Positions 25,726 to 36,689 of a DNA stretch of 63,081 nt are shown here, in pieces (the first letter of the stretch is position 1; each line of letters starts with the position of its first letter). This DNA comes from Rhizobium sp. Q54 (GTDB lineage: Bacteria > Pseudomonadota > Alphaproteobacteria > SHVZ01), in the NCBI GenBank assembly GCA_945871425.1, contig CAMBVS010000018.1, positions 1 to 63,081 on the forward strand, given 5' to 3'. The notes under the pieces are model-generated. The model saw nothing but the letters and a program-made list of their open reading frames with translations. It made no database searches and had not been told where the DNA came from. Both the position numbers and the translations under genes were made by a program.

Positions 25726-26907
25726 TTATCTGCTTAACGCGCGGATGCCGCGGTCGAGGCCGTCGAGGGTGAGCGGGAACATGCGACGGCCCATCAGGCG
25801 TTCGATCAGCCCGATCGACTGGGTCCAGCCCCAGCGCCCCTCCTCGACCGGGTTGATCCAGATCGAGCGGCGGAAATGCTCGGTCAAGCGCTGCAGCCAG
25901 ACTTGGCCGGCTTCCTCGTTGAAGTGCTCGACCGAGCCGCCGGGCTGCACGATCTCGTAGGGGCTCATGCTGGCGTCGCCGACGAACACCGCCTTGTAGT
26001 CCGGGCCGTAGGTGCGGAGCAGCTGATGCGTCGGGGTCTTCTCCGACCAGCGCCGGCGGTTGTCCTTCCACATCGCCTCGTACGGGCAGTTGTGGAAGTA
26101 GAAGAACTCGAGGTGCTTGAACTCGGTCTTCACCGCCGAGAACAGCTCCTCGCAGACCTTGACGTGCTCGTCCATCGAGCCGCCGATGTCGAGGAACAGC
26201 AGCACCTTCACCGCGTTGTGCCGCTCCGGCACCATCTTGACGTCGAGCCAGCCGGCATTGTGGGCGGTCGAGCGGATGGTGTCGGGCAGGTCGAGCTCGG
26301 AGGCCGCTCCCTCGCGGGCGAAGCGCCGGAGCTTGCGCAAGGCCATCTTGATGTTGCGGGTGCCGAGCTCGACCGTGTCGTCGAGGTTCCTGAACTCGCG
26401 CTTGTCCCAGACCTTGACCGCCCGGTTGTTGCGGTTCTTGTCCTGGCCGATGCGGATGCCTTCGGGGTTGTAGCCGTAGGCGCCGAAGGGAGACGTGCCG
26501 GCCGTCCCGATCCACTTCTTGCCGCCCTGGTGGCGGCCCTTCTGCTCGGCGAGCCGCTCGCGCAGCGTCTCCATCAGCTTGTCCCAGCCGCCGAGCGCCT
26601 CGATCTGGCGCTTCTCCTCCTCGGTGAAGAAGCGCTCGCCAAGCTTCTTCAGCCATTCCTCAGGGATGGATGCGGCCAGCGCCGCCGGGTCCAGGCTCTC
26701 GATGCCCTTGAACACCTCGCCGAAGACCCGGTCGAACTTGTCGAGATGGGCCTCGTCCTTCACCAGGGTCGCCCGCGACAGGTAGTAGAAGGACTCGACC
26801 GACCAGTCGCAGACCCCGGACTTCAGGCCCTCGATCAGGGTCAGGTGCTCCTTCAGCGTCACCGGCACCTTGGCGTCGCGGAGCGCCATGAAGAAGCCGG
26901 TGAACAT
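25726..26907 (-). CDS. VWA domain protein, CoxE-like
   Basis: A 393-aa protein of the CoxE/VWA group, usually the partner of a MoxR AAA+ ATPase in metal-centre insertion or complex maturation. From the ATG at 26907 (GGGGAGA upstream) it starts MFTGFFMALRDAKVPVTLKEHL, a typical CoxE N-terminus. The VWA MIDAS motif is in FLDIGGSMDEH, that is DxGxS rather than DxSxS; GDASMSPYE and HFRRSIWINP follow. The stop of moxR is 4 bp upstream. No carbon-monoxide dehydrogenase genes are nearby, so the client is unknown. Confidence 0.88.
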   Translation of the reverse strand: MFTGFFMALRDAKVPVTLKEHLTLIEGLKSGVCDWSVESFYYLSRATLVKDEAHLDKFDRVFGEVFKGIESLDPAALAASIPEEWLKKLGERFFTEEEKRQIEALGGWDKLMETLRERLAEQKGRHQGGKKWIGTAGTSPFGAYGYNPEGIRIGQDKNRNNRAVKVWDKREFRNLDDTVELGTRNIKMALRKLRRFAREGAASELDLPDTIRSTAHNAGWLDVKMVPERHNAVKVLLFLDIGGSMDEHVKVCEELFSAVKTEFKHLEFFYFHNCPYEAMWKDNRRRWSEKTPTHQLLRTYGPDYKAVFVGDASMSPYEIVQPGGSVEHFNEEAGQVWLQRLTEHFRRSIWINPVEEGRWGWTQSIGLIERLMGRRMFPLTLDGLDRGIRALSR

Positions 26908-26911
26908 GCGT

Positions 26912-27763
26912 TCAGTCTCCCCGGCTCTCGCGGCGGGCGAGGAAGGCGAGCCGCTCGAACAGGTGGACGTCCTGCTCGTTCTTGAGCAGCGCGCCATGCA
27001 GAGGAGGGATCAGCGACTTGGCATCCTTGGCTTTCAGCGCCTCGGGCGGCAGGTCCTCGATCATCAGCAGCTTGAGCCAGTCCAGCAGCTCGGAGGTCGA
27101 GGGCTTCTTCTTCAGGCCCGGCACCTCGCGGAGTTCGTAGAAGACGGTCAGCGCTTCCCGCACCAGCGCCTTCTTGATCTCCGGGAAGTGGACGTCGACG
27201 ATCCGCTCCATCGTCTCCCGGTCGGGGAAGCGGATGTAGTGGAAGAAGCAACGCCTGAGAAAGGCGTCCGGAAGCTCCTTCTCATTGTTGGAGGTGATGA
27301 AGACGATCGGCCGGTTGGTCGCCTTGACCGTCTCCCTGGTCTCGTAGACGTGGAATTCCATGCGATCGAGCTCGAGCAGCAGGTCGTTCGGGAACTCGAT
27401 GTCGGCCTTGTCGATCTCGTCGATCAGGAGGACCGAGGTCTCCTCGGCGGCGAAGGCCTCCCAGAGCTTGCCGCGGCTGACGTAGTTGCGGATGTCCCTG
27501 ACCCGCTCGTCGCCCAGCTGGCCGTCGCGGAGCCGGGCCACGGCGTCGTACTCGTAGAGGCCGTGCTGGGCCTTGGTCGTCGACTTGACGTGCCACTCGA
27601 TCAGCGGCCGGCCGAGCGCCGCCGCCACCTCATGGGCGAGGATGGTCTTGCCGGTCCCGGGCTCGCCCTTGACCAGGAGCGGGCGCTTCAGGGCGATGGC
27701 CGCGTTGACCGCCACCATCAGGTCGGGCGTGGCGACATAGCTCTTGGTGCCGGTGAAACGCAT
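26912..27763 (-). CDS. MoxR-type AAA+ ATPase
   Basis: A 283-aa AAA+ chaperone ATPase. Walker A is VKGEPGTGKTILAHE, Walker B is SVLLIDEIDKAD, sensor 1 is PIVFITSNNEKELPDAFLRRC including the arginine finger region. The first recognisable residue stretch is MRFTGTKSYVATPDLMVAVNAA, so I start at 27763; a longer open frame to 27805 adds 14 unconserved residues. With the CoxE-like protein 4 bp downstream it forms the standard two-gene unit. MoxR proteins remodel or load cofactors into a partner enzyme. Confidence 0.93.
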   Translation of the reverse strand: MRFTGTKSYVATPDLMVAVNAAIALKRPLLVKGEPGTGKTILAHEVAAALGRPLIEWHVKSTTKAQHGLYEYDAVARLRDGQLGDERVRDIRNYVSRGKLWEAFAAEETSVLLIDEIDKADIEFPNDLLLELDRMEFHVYETRETVKATNRPIVFITSNNEKELPDAFLRRCFFHYIRFPDRETMERIVDVHFPEIKKALVREALTVFYELREVPGLKKKPSTSELLDWLKLLMIEDLPPEALKAKDAKSLIPPLHGALLKNEQDVHLFERLAFLARRESRGD

Positions 27764-27898
27764 GTACCTAGCTTTCCGTGACCGGGGAGGCACAGAGACC
27801 ACCATATCCGGCTGTTCCCGCGCAACCGCGGAAACTTCCTCAAGGTTGCAGGGCGCGCTGCCTCTCCCGTATGGTGGCCGCCCGCTCCCGGACGTCGC

Positions 27899-29059
27899 AT
27901 GGAACTCGACAACCGTACACTGCTGGTAGTCGTCACCTTTTCGACCGCGGTGCAGACTGCGGCGCTGTTCTATGTCTGGCGCATGCAGCTCCGCGAGCGC
28001 TCGGTCGCGCTGCTGACGCTGGGCTTCGCGCTGGTGGCCGTGGGGACGGGCTTCGTCGCCTCGCGTCCGCTGCTGCCGCCGATCCTCACCGTCGTCGCCG
28101 GAAACGTCTTCGTCATCGCCGGCCAGGCCGTCACCTCGCTGGCGATCTGCGAGTTCGCCGGCCGGCGCCTCTCGGTCTATTTTCCGGCGTCGTTAGCCGC
28201 GTTCACGGCCATCGCCTTCGGGTTCTTCACCTTCGCCGTCCCGGACATCGGCGTCCGGATCTTCCTCGCGTCTCTCCTCACGCCGGCCTCGTTCTTCCCG
28301 GCACTCCGGGCGCTGCTCGCCGCCCCCAGTGGGCCGCTTCGGCGAACCTACTGGCCGGTCGCGGGTATCCTCCTCTTCCACGTCATCGTCTCGTTCGGTC
28401 GCGGTTTCGGCTTGCTGATCGGCGGCCCGGTCGCCGAGCTGTTCGCCGGCAGCGTCGTCACCTCCATCTGGTTCCTGGAGAGCTTCGCCGCGGTCAATCT
28501 TCTCAGCCTAGGCCTGATCCTGATGATCAGCCAGCGCCTCCAGCTCGAGCTCGACCGTCAGGCAAGCTACGACGGACTGACAGGAACATTGAACCGACGG
28601 GCCTTCGAACGCCTCGCCGAAGGAGAATGGTCGCGGGCCGTCCGGCACGACCAGCCCCTGTCGGTGCTGGTGCTCGATCTCGACCGCTTCAAGTCGCTGA
28701 ACGACACCCATGGCCACGACGCCGGCGACATCTGGCTCAAGTCCTTCGCCGAGCTCTGCCGCGGCCTGCTCAGGCGCGAGGACCTGCTCTGCCGCTACGG
28801 CGGCGAGGAGTTCATCGCGCTCCTACCGCAGACATCGCTCGAGCAGGCGATGCAGGCGGCCGAGCGCATCCGCCGCAGCGTCGAAGGCATGCGTATCTCC
28901 CACAACGGCACCGACATCGCGGTCACCGTCAGCATCGGCGTCGCGACCTGGAACGAGACGGTCACCGACCTCAAGACCATGATCGCCGCCGCCGACCGGG
29001 CGCTCTATCGGGCGAAGGCTGCGGGACGCAATCGCGTCGAGTCGTCCGAAGCGGGCTGA
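27899..29059 (+). CDS. Membrane diguanylate cyclase (GGDEF), copy 1
   Basis: A 386-aa protein with an N-terminal membrane sensor of about six helices (residues 8-215) and a C-terminal GGDEF domain (about 225-380). The active site is RYGGEEFIALLP; the inhibitory I-site RxxD is intact five residues before it (RREDLLCRYGGEEF), so product inhibition by cyclic di-GMP is expected. The C-terminal ADRALYRAKAAGRNRVE motif is complete. A close paralogue lies 150 bp downstream, with a remnant third copy of the 3' end between them. The signal sensed is unknown. Confidence 0.93.
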   Translation: MELDNRTLLVVVTFSTAVQTAALFYVWRMQLRERSVALLTLGFALVAVGTGFVASRPLLPPILTVVAGNVFVIAGQAVTSLAICEFAGRRLSVYFPASLAAFTAIAFGFFTFAVPDIGVRIFLASLLTPASFFPALRALLAAPSGPLRRTYWPVAGILLFHVIVSFGRGFGLLIGGPVAELFAGSVVTSIWFLESFAAVNLLSLGLILMISQRLQLELDRQASYDGLTGTLNRRAFERLAEGEWSRAVRHDQPLSVLVLDLDRFKSLNDTHGHDAGDIWLKSFAELCRGLLRREDLLCRYGGEEFIALLPQTSLEQAMQAAERIRRSVEGMRISHNGTDIAVTVSIGVATWNETVTDLKTMIAAADRALYRAKAAGRNRVESSEAG

Positions 29060-29130
29060 CCCGTCCGCACCCCAGCATGCTCCATGTCCCCGCCGCGGCT
29101 GCCACCGCCGTCCTCTCCGTCGTCCTCCGG

Positions 29131-29211
29131 GCGATCGCGGCCGTCGGCCGGACGCTACGCCGCGCCAAGGCTGCAGGACGCAACCGCGTCGACGCGGCGG
29201 GCGCGCGCTGA
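29131..29211 (+). pseudogene. Remnant of a third GGDEF gene 3' end
   Basis: These 81 bases align without gaps to the last 81 bases of the first cyclase gene, 60 of 81 identical by hand count, and end in TGA at the same point. Translation reads RTLRRAKAAGRNRVDAAGAR against RALYRAKAAGRNRVESSEAG; the invariant Ala-Asp of ADRALY is lost. The TGA overlaps the ATG of the second cyclase (TGATG). An ATG at 29077 would give a 44-aa peptide in this frame, but I see no reason to think it functional. Confidence 0.7.
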
Positions 29212-30380
29212 TGGAAGCCGCCGCCGGCACGGGCCTGGACCCTCGCACTTTCGCGATCGCCGCCGGCTTCGCCGCCGCGATCCAGGCGGGGGCGATCCTC
29301 TACGTCTGGCGCGTCCTGCTTCGTGACCACGCCATCCTCCAGCTTGCCGGGGCAACCGCCCTGGCGGCGATCGGCGCGATGATCGGCCTCTCCCGCCCGC
29401 ATCTGCATCCGCTCCTGACGCATTTCCTGGCGAACATCACGATCATTTCCGGGCATGCGCTCGGCGCCTTCGCCTGCGGCCGCTTCCTCGGGCGACGGGT
29501 GCCGCCGTCCCTCCTGATCGGGATCGTCGTACTGGCCGGACTCGTCACCCTCTTCTTCCTGGTCGTGGCCCCGCGCATCGACATCCGCCTTGCTACCTAC
29601 TCGCTGGCGGTCGGCTTCTACTCCCTGATCATCTCGATGATGCTCCTGGACGTGCCGCGCGGCCCGCTCAGGGTCACCCACTGGCCCGTCGGCATCCTGT
29701 ATCTGATGCACGGGGTCTTCGCCCTGCTGCGTGCGTTCTCGGTGCTGGTCGAGCCGCCGCGCTCCGACGTGTTCGAGCCGAGCGTGATCCAGACGCTGTG
29801 GTTCGCGCAGAGCCTGGCGATCGTCAACCTGACCTTCATCGGCGTGGTCCTGATGGTCACCCAGCGCCTCCGCCTCGAGATCGACCGCTATGCGCGGGAG
29901 GACGGATTGACGGGCGCGTTGAACCGCCAAGCCTTCGATCAGGCGGCGGAGGCCGAGTGGTCGCGCTCGACCCGGCACGACCTCCCGCTCTCGGTCCTGG
30001 TCATCGACCTCGACCACTTCAAGGCGCTCAACGACGCCCACGGGCACGAAGCTGGCGACGCCTGGCTCAAGACCTTCGCCGAGCTGACGGGGCGCGTGCT
30101 CCGGCGCGAGGACCTGCTCTGCCGCTATGGCGGGGAGGAGTTCCTGGTCCTTCTGCCGCAGACGACGATCGAGGCAGCATCGGAGGCGGCCGAGCGCCTC
30201 CGACGTACGACCGAAATACACCGCCTTGCCCATGGCGATGCCGCGTTGGCCCAGACCGTGAGCATCGGCGTCGCCACCCGGAGCGCCGAGCATGCGACCA
30301 TCAAGTCGGTCATCGCCGCCGCAGACCGCGCGCTCTACCGAGCCAAGGCCGCCGGACGGAACCGGGTCGAAACCGTCTAG
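29211..30380 (+). CDS. Membrane diguanylate cyclase (GGDEF), copy 2
   Basis: A 389-aa paralogue of the gene before it with the same plan: hydrophobic membrane region (residues 12-215), then a GGDEF domain with RYGGEEFLVLLP and an intact I-site (RREDLLCRYGGEEF). DIDRYAREDGLTGALNR and the DLDHFKALNDAHGHEAGD metal/nucleotide loop are complete. The membrane parts of the two copies have diverged far more than the catalytic parts, so they probably sense different signals. The gene overlaps the convergent TauE gene by four bases at its 3' end. Confidence 0.93.
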   Translation: MEAAAGTGLDPRTFAIAAGFAAAIQAGAILYVWRVLLRDHAILQLAGATALAAIGAMIGLSRPHLHPLLTHFLANITIISGHALGAFACGRFLGRRVPPSLLIGIVVLAGLVTLFFLVVAPRIDIRLATYSLAVGFYSLIISMMLLDVPRGPLRVTHWPVGILYLMHGVFALLRAFSVLVEPPRSDVFEPSVIQTLWFAQSLAIVNLTFIGVVLMVTQRLRLEIDRYAREDGLTGALNRQAFDQAAEAEWSRSTRHDLPLSVLVIDLDHFKALNDAHGHEAGDAWLKTFAELTGRVLRREDLLCRYGGEEFLVLLPQTTIEAASEAAERLRRTTEIHRLAHGDAALAQTVSIGVATRSAEHATIKSVIAAADRALYRAKAAGRNRVETV

Positions 30381-31132
30381 ACGAAGAAGCTGGAGACCGC
30401 GATCGCGGTAATCAGCACGAAGGCGAAGCGCCGATAGGCGAGGTCCGAGGTGTGGCGGAACCCCCGGGCGCCGATCCAGACCGCGGCGCCGTAGACCGGG
30501 GCCAGCAGCAGCGATGCCGCCAGGATCCGCGGCGTGAACAGCCCGCCGATCCAATAGGCGACGGTGGTGATGACGATGATCAGGCCGAAGTAGGCGTTGA
30601 TGTTGGCGCGCACCTGGGCCGCGTCATTCTGGCCGCCGAGCCAGAACAGGATCACCGGCGGCCCGATCATGCCGGCCGCCCCGCCGAGAACGCCGGAGGT
30701 CGCCCCGACCCCGAGGGTCAAGGGCAGCGACGGCGCGCCCTGGTAGCGCCAGCCGCTGGCGATGACCGCGACCAGGCCGAGGATGACGGCGGAGATACCG
30801 ATCCTCAGCGTCTCCGGCGCGACATAGACCAGGATGGCGATGCCGATCGGCAGCGCCGCCGTCGCCGCGACCGTGAGCGGCAGGATCTCGCGCCAGTGGC
30901 AGCGCTTCGCCGCGGCGAAGAACAGCGGCATGGTGACGAGGCCGTCGACCACGGTCAGCATCGGCACCGCAACCGCCGGCCCCAGCACGACCGCGAGGAT
31001 CGGCACCAGGATCATCGCCGCACCGAAGCCGACCAGGCCACGGACGATGCCGGCCACGACCATGCCGAGGACGACCCAGGCAAATCCCGGCCTCGCGGCT
31101 TCGGCCGCCATCAGGTCGAGGAATGGGGTCAT
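30377..31132 (-). CDS. TauE/SafE family membrane exporter
   Basis: A 251-aa integral membrane protein with about eight segments. The two halves each start with the family glycine-rich pattern: GIVRGLVGFGAAMILVPIL near residue 28 and GATSGVLGGAAGMIGPPVIL near 142. Members move sulfite, sulfoacetate or other anions across the inner membrane. It lies 4 bp downstream of the yciA gene in the same direction, so the two may be co-transcribed. Substrate unknown. Confidence 0.88.
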   Translation of the reverse strand: MTPFLDLMAAEAARPGFAWVVLGMVVAGIVRGLVGFGAAMILVPILAVVLGPAVAVPMLTVVDGLVTMPLFFAAAKRCHWREILPLTVAATAALPIGIAILVYVAPETLRIGISAVILGLVAVIASGWRYQGAPSLPLTLGVGATSGVLGGAAGMIGPPVILFWLGGQNDAAQVRANINAYFGLIIVITTVAYWIGGLFTPRILAASLLLAPVYGAAVWIGARGFRHTSDLAYRRFAFVLITAIAVSSFFV

Positions 31133-31136
31133 GGGT

Positions 31137-31538
31137 TCAGTCTGCCGGGACCGGCCGAGGCCGCTTGTCGTCGCCGATGGCGACGTAGGTGAAGGTGCCT
31201 TCGGTCACCAGCCGCCGGCTGCCCTCGACGCCGGTGATCGCCCAGGCCTCGACCCCGACGGTGATCGAGGTGCGGCCGATGCGGCGGATGTCGGCGTAGC
31301 AGCAGACGATGTCGCCGACCGTGACCGGGGTGTGGAAGGTCATGGCGTCGAGCGCCACCGTCACCACCCGGCCGCGCGCCCTCTGGAACGCGGTGACGCC
31401 GCCGGCAATATCCATCTGAGAGAGCAGCCAGCCGCCGAAGATGTCGCCGTTGGCATTGGTATCGGCGGGCATGGCCAGCGTCCGGATCGCCAGCTGGCCT
31501 TTCGGTGCTCTAACAACATCTTGGGGGTTAGCCGCCAT
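31137..31538 (-). CDS. yciA: Acyl-CoA thioesterase YciA-like
   Basis: Hotdog-fold thioesterase of 133 aa that hydrolyses acyl-CoAs. The diagnostic stretch PADTNANGDIFGGWLLSQMDIAGG (residues 24-47) holds the catalytic Asn/Asp region, and VVTVALDAMTFHTPVTVGDIVCCYA follows in the usual place. Length is normal. It is divergent from parE with a 41-bp gap, so the two share a very short promoter region. Confidence 0.9.
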   Translation of the reverse strand: MAANPQDVVRAPKGQLAIRTLAMPADTNANGDIFGGWLLSQMDIAGGVTAFQRARGRVVTVALDAMTFHTPVTVGDIVCCYADIRRIGRTSITVGVEAWAITGVEGSRRLVTEGTFTYVAIGDDKRPRPVPAD

Positions 31539-31579
31539 CGTCCCACCCGAACCTTGATTTTGCGTCCGCGAAAGGCATT

Positions 31580-33565
<1,986 letters not shown>

Positions 33566-33571
33566 GATGGC

Positions 33572-34183
33572 ATGACCGCCTCTCTACCCGCCTTCACTCG
33601 TACTCTTCGACACTTTGTCGAGATCGCGCTTCCTGAGGCTGCTGCTTACGAGAAGGCAGAGCTAGACCTTAGCAGCGCCTACCTACAGCACAGAGACCTG
33701 TCTCTCTGCTCGCGCCAGGCGGTTGACGCTCGTCGGATTGCTGGAAATCTGGCCGTTGCAATAGACGGCCTAGCTGATCGAGCGGCTCTAGATCTCGGCG
33801 GTTCGACCACGAGAGCCCAAGCCATCCAATTGGTTTCCCCCTCAGTGACCTTTGGTCCAGGCGGCCTGGACCGACCGGACTGCTTGAAGCGCATCACCGG
33901 GACTGCAGTTGTGCGCCGTCATGCCATCGCGAAGGATCCGAAGGTTCTGATCAAGTCAGAGGACGATGTCCTCGCTGTCGGATTGGGGTATGGCCTGGAC
34001 GCGTATGGCGTTGGCAAGGATGGTGGACCTGAGGTCCTCGTTCAGGACGCCGCCGGACAGAAATGGAAGTTCTTGGGTGACGCGTATTGTGCGCTGTCTG
34101 GTTGGGCTCAATTCCTCTCTAGTCGCGGCGTGCCGCTAAATGTTCACCTTCCAGAAGCCGTGCTAGGGAGACCATTGCTGTGA
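33572..34183 (+). CDS. Unrecognised protein, 203 aa
   Basis: I do not recognise this protein. It starts 6 bp after the parE stop and ends 13 bp before the amidase ATG. GC is visibly lower (about 60% where counted) and codon choice is less biased than in parE, so it may be a later arrival. No signal peptide or membrane helix. The N-terminal 80 residues look helical (LPEAAAYEKAELDLSSAYLQ), the C-terminal 100 residues are mixed and glycine-rich. Good open frame and tight spacing support a real gene. Confidence 0.6.
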   Translation: MTASLPAFTRTLRHFVEIALPEAAAYEKAELDLSSAYLQHRDLSLCSRQAVDARRIAGNLAVAIDGLADRAALDLGGSTTRAQAIQLVSPSVTFGPGGLDRPDCLKRITGTAVVRRHAIAKDPKVLIKSEDDVLAVGLGYGLDAYGVGKDGGPEVLVQDAAGQKWKFLGDAYCALSGWAQFLSSRGVPLNVHLPEAVLGRPLL

Positions 34184-34196
34184 GGTCAGTGCGGGA

Positions 34197-35599
34197 ATGA
34201 CACCCGACGAATACGCTCGATACGACGGCCTCGGCCTCGCCGATCTCGTCCGCCGCAAGGAGGTGACGGCGCTGGAGTTGGTCGACCTCGCCATCGCCGC
34301 CATCGAGCGACTGGACCCTCAGCTCAACGCCGTCCCCATCCGCGTCTTCGACGCCGCCCGCGCCCAGGCGAAGGAATCGCTAGCCGGAACGTTCGCCGGC
34401 GTCCCCTTCCTCGGCAAGGATCTCGGCCTGGAATGGCGGGGTCTGCCGGTCACGCAGGGCGCCCGCTACTTCCGGGGCTATGTCCCCGCCTTCGACGCCG
34501 AGCTGGCGACGCGCTGGCGCAAGACCGGCATCATCCCGCTCGGCCGCACCAACGCGCCGGAGTTCGGCCTCAACGTCGCGACCGAGCCCCGGCTCTACGG
34601 CATCGCCCGCAACCCCTGGAACGTCGATCACACGCCCGGCGGCTCCTCCGGCGGCGCCGGTGCCGCGCTGGCGTCGCGCATGGTGCCGATCGCGCACGCC
34701 AATGATGGCGGCGGCTCGATCCGCATCCCGGCCAGCCATGGCAACCTCTTCGGACTCAAGCCGACGCGCGGGCGGACCCCGGTCGGTCCCGCCTTCGGCG
34801 AGCTGTGGAACGGGCACGCCGTCAACCATGCGCTGACCCGGACGGTGCGGGACTCGGCCGCGCTGCTGGACGCCACTGCCGGCCCCTCGCCCGGCGATCC
34901 CTACGCCGCCCCTGAAAAGCCCGCGTCATATCTCGCCGAGATCGCGCAGCCGCCGGGACGCCTGCGCATCGCCGCAAGCTGGACGGCGCCGAAGGACTAC
35001 GCGGTCGATCCCGAGGTGACGGCGACCGTGCAGGCGGCCGCCAAGTTCCTCGGCGATCTCGGGCACGAGGTCGAGGAGGCCCGGCCGGCCTATGATCACT
35101 CGGCCCTGGAGCAAGGCCATGGCGTGGTGATCGCCGCGAACATGGCCGCGCCGACATCGTCGAGTGCACCGCCTTCCTCGGCCGCGCGCCGGCCGAGGAC
35201 GACCTCGAGCCGGAGACCTGGGAGCTGATCCGCTTCGGCCGGAAGCTCTCAGCCGAGGTCTTCGAGCGCGCCCGCCGCTCGCTCCACCGCCAGAGCCGGC
35301 TGATCGGCAGCTTCTTCGAGACCTACGAGGTCCTTCTCACCCCGGTCGTCGCGGTGCCGCCGCCCCGCCACGGCGAGACGACGGTCGACCGACTCGGCCA
35401 CCTCATCGCCTTCACCTTCCCCTGGAACGCGACCGGCCAGCCCGCCTGCTCGGTCCCCTTCGGCTGGACCCGCGACGGCCTCCCGATCGGCATCCAGCTG
35501 GTCGGCCGCTTCGGCGACGAGACCACGTTGTTCAAGCTCGCCGCCCAGATCGAGGCGGCGCGGCCCTGGGCCGACCGGAAGCCCGGCATTTCCCTCTAG
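34197..35599 (+). pseudogene. Amidase, split by a one-base frameshift
   Basis: Amidase-signature enzyme whose frame breaks near 35145-35152. The first part (318 residues) carries the catalytic lysine in FLGKDLGLEW and the serine motif [12 protein letters not shown], with [23 protein letters not shown]. The rest continues in another frame: DIVECTAFLGRAP ... VLLTPVVAVPPPRHGE ... PACSVPFGWTRDGLPIGIQLVG, ending at 35599. Adding one G (ATGGCCGCG-G-CCGACATC) restores one frame of about 467 aa reading MAAADIVE. Either a recent pseudogene or a sequencing error. Catalytic residues are all in the first part. Confidence 0.85.
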
Positions 35600-35656
35600 C
35601 GCCGTTCCATCTGGGCGCTAGTCTCGCCGCAGCAGATCCTCCGTGGCAGAGACCCC

Positions 35657-36688
35657 ATGCGCCCTTTCCTGGACTCGACCGAGCATTTCGGTGATGCAGC
35701 CGAGCTGACGCGACGGCTGAAGCGCGACGGCTATATCTTCCTTCGCGGTCTCTTGCCTCGCGAGGATGTGCAGGCCGTCCGCCGGACGGGCCTCGAGGTC
35801 GCCGCCTCCTGCGGATGGCTCGACACCACCCATCCGCTCGATGACGCGATCGCCAACCCGGCGGCTGCCACCATCGACCCTGAGCCGGCCTATCTCGACA
35901 TGCTGGCACGCGTCTACCACTCGGAAGACCTGCACGCGCTGCAACACCACCCGCGGGTGACCGACCTGTTCGAGCGCATCTTCGGCGAGGCGGTGCTGCC
36001 CCGGCCGCGGCTGATCCCGCGCTGCATCTTCCCCAAGCGCCCGGAATTCACCACCTCGCCACACCAGGACTACCCTTACGTCCAGGGCACCGACGAGGTC
36101 TACACGATGTGGACGCCGCTCGGCGACTGCCCGATGGAGATGGGCCCGCTGCAGGTGGCGGAGCGCTCGCACCTCGACGGTGTCCGCAAATTCAAGGTCA
36201 CGGCGAACGCCGCGGCCGGGCTCACGGTCATCGATCCCCTCGACGGCGACTGGGTCTCTGCCGACTTCGCCGCCGGCGACGCCGTAATCTTCCACAGCCT
36301 CACCGTCCACAAGGGCGTGCCCAACCTGTCGAACCGGCTCAGGCAATCGGTCGACTTCCGCTTCCAGCGCGCTTCCGATCCGATCACCGAGGCGAGCTGC
36401 CAGCCTTTCGTGACCTCGCTGACCTGGGAGGAGATCTATGCCGGCTGGTCGTCGGATCGGCTCAAACACTATTGGAAGAAGGCGGCCACCCGGTACGTCG
36501 ACTACGACATGGTCTATTTCGAGCAGCGCGACGCCCAGGCCTTCGCGCTGGCGGAAATGGGCGACGAGACTTCCCGCTGGACCCTGCTGCGCATCCAGCA
36601 GAACGACCGCAACCCGGCCAAGCGGGCGCGCGCGGCAGCCCTGATCGCCAAGCTCGACGCCGCCAAGGAAGAGCCGGTGCCGGCCTGA
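35657..36688 (+). CDS. Phytanoyl-CoA dioxygenase (PhyH) family protein
   Basis: Non-haem Fe(II)/2-oxoglutarate oxygenase of 343 aa. The iron ligands fit HQD in TTSPHQDYPYVQG and the distal His in FHSLTVHKGVPN; the Arg in NRLRQSVDFRFQRASD would bind 2-oxoglutarate. It has a C-terminal extension of about 90 residues beyond the barrel (KHYWKKAATRYVDYDMVYFEQRD). It follows the amidase by 57 bp and meets the LOG-family gene tail to tail with a 1-bp gap. Substrate unknown. Confidence 0.88.
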   Translation: MRPFLDSTEHFGDAAELTRRLKRDGYIFLRGLLPREDVQAVRRTGLEVAASCGWLDTTHPLDDAIANPAAATIDPEPAYLDMLARVYHSEDLHALQHHPRVTDLFERIFGEAVLPRPRLIPRCIFPKRPEFTTSPHQDYPYVQGTDEVYTMWTPLGDCPMEMGPLQVAERSHLDGVRKFKVTANAAAGLTVIDPLDGDWVSADFAAGDAVIFHSLTVHKGVPNLSNRLRQSVDFRFQRASDPITEASCQPFVTSLTWEEIYAGWSSDRLKHYWKKAATRYVDYDMVYFEQRDAQAFALAEMGDETSRWTLLRIQQNDRNPAKRARAAALIAKLDAAKEEPVPA

Positions 36689-36689
36689 C

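Noticed and set aside
27778..29211. 477-codon frame overlapping the first cyclase
   Set aside because: Shadow frame; only its last 27 codons, past the cyclase stop, carry the remnant GGDEF tail reported separately.
35140..35155. Programmed frameshift in the amidase
   Set aside because: No slippery heptamer or downstream structure is evident; a missing base explains it better.
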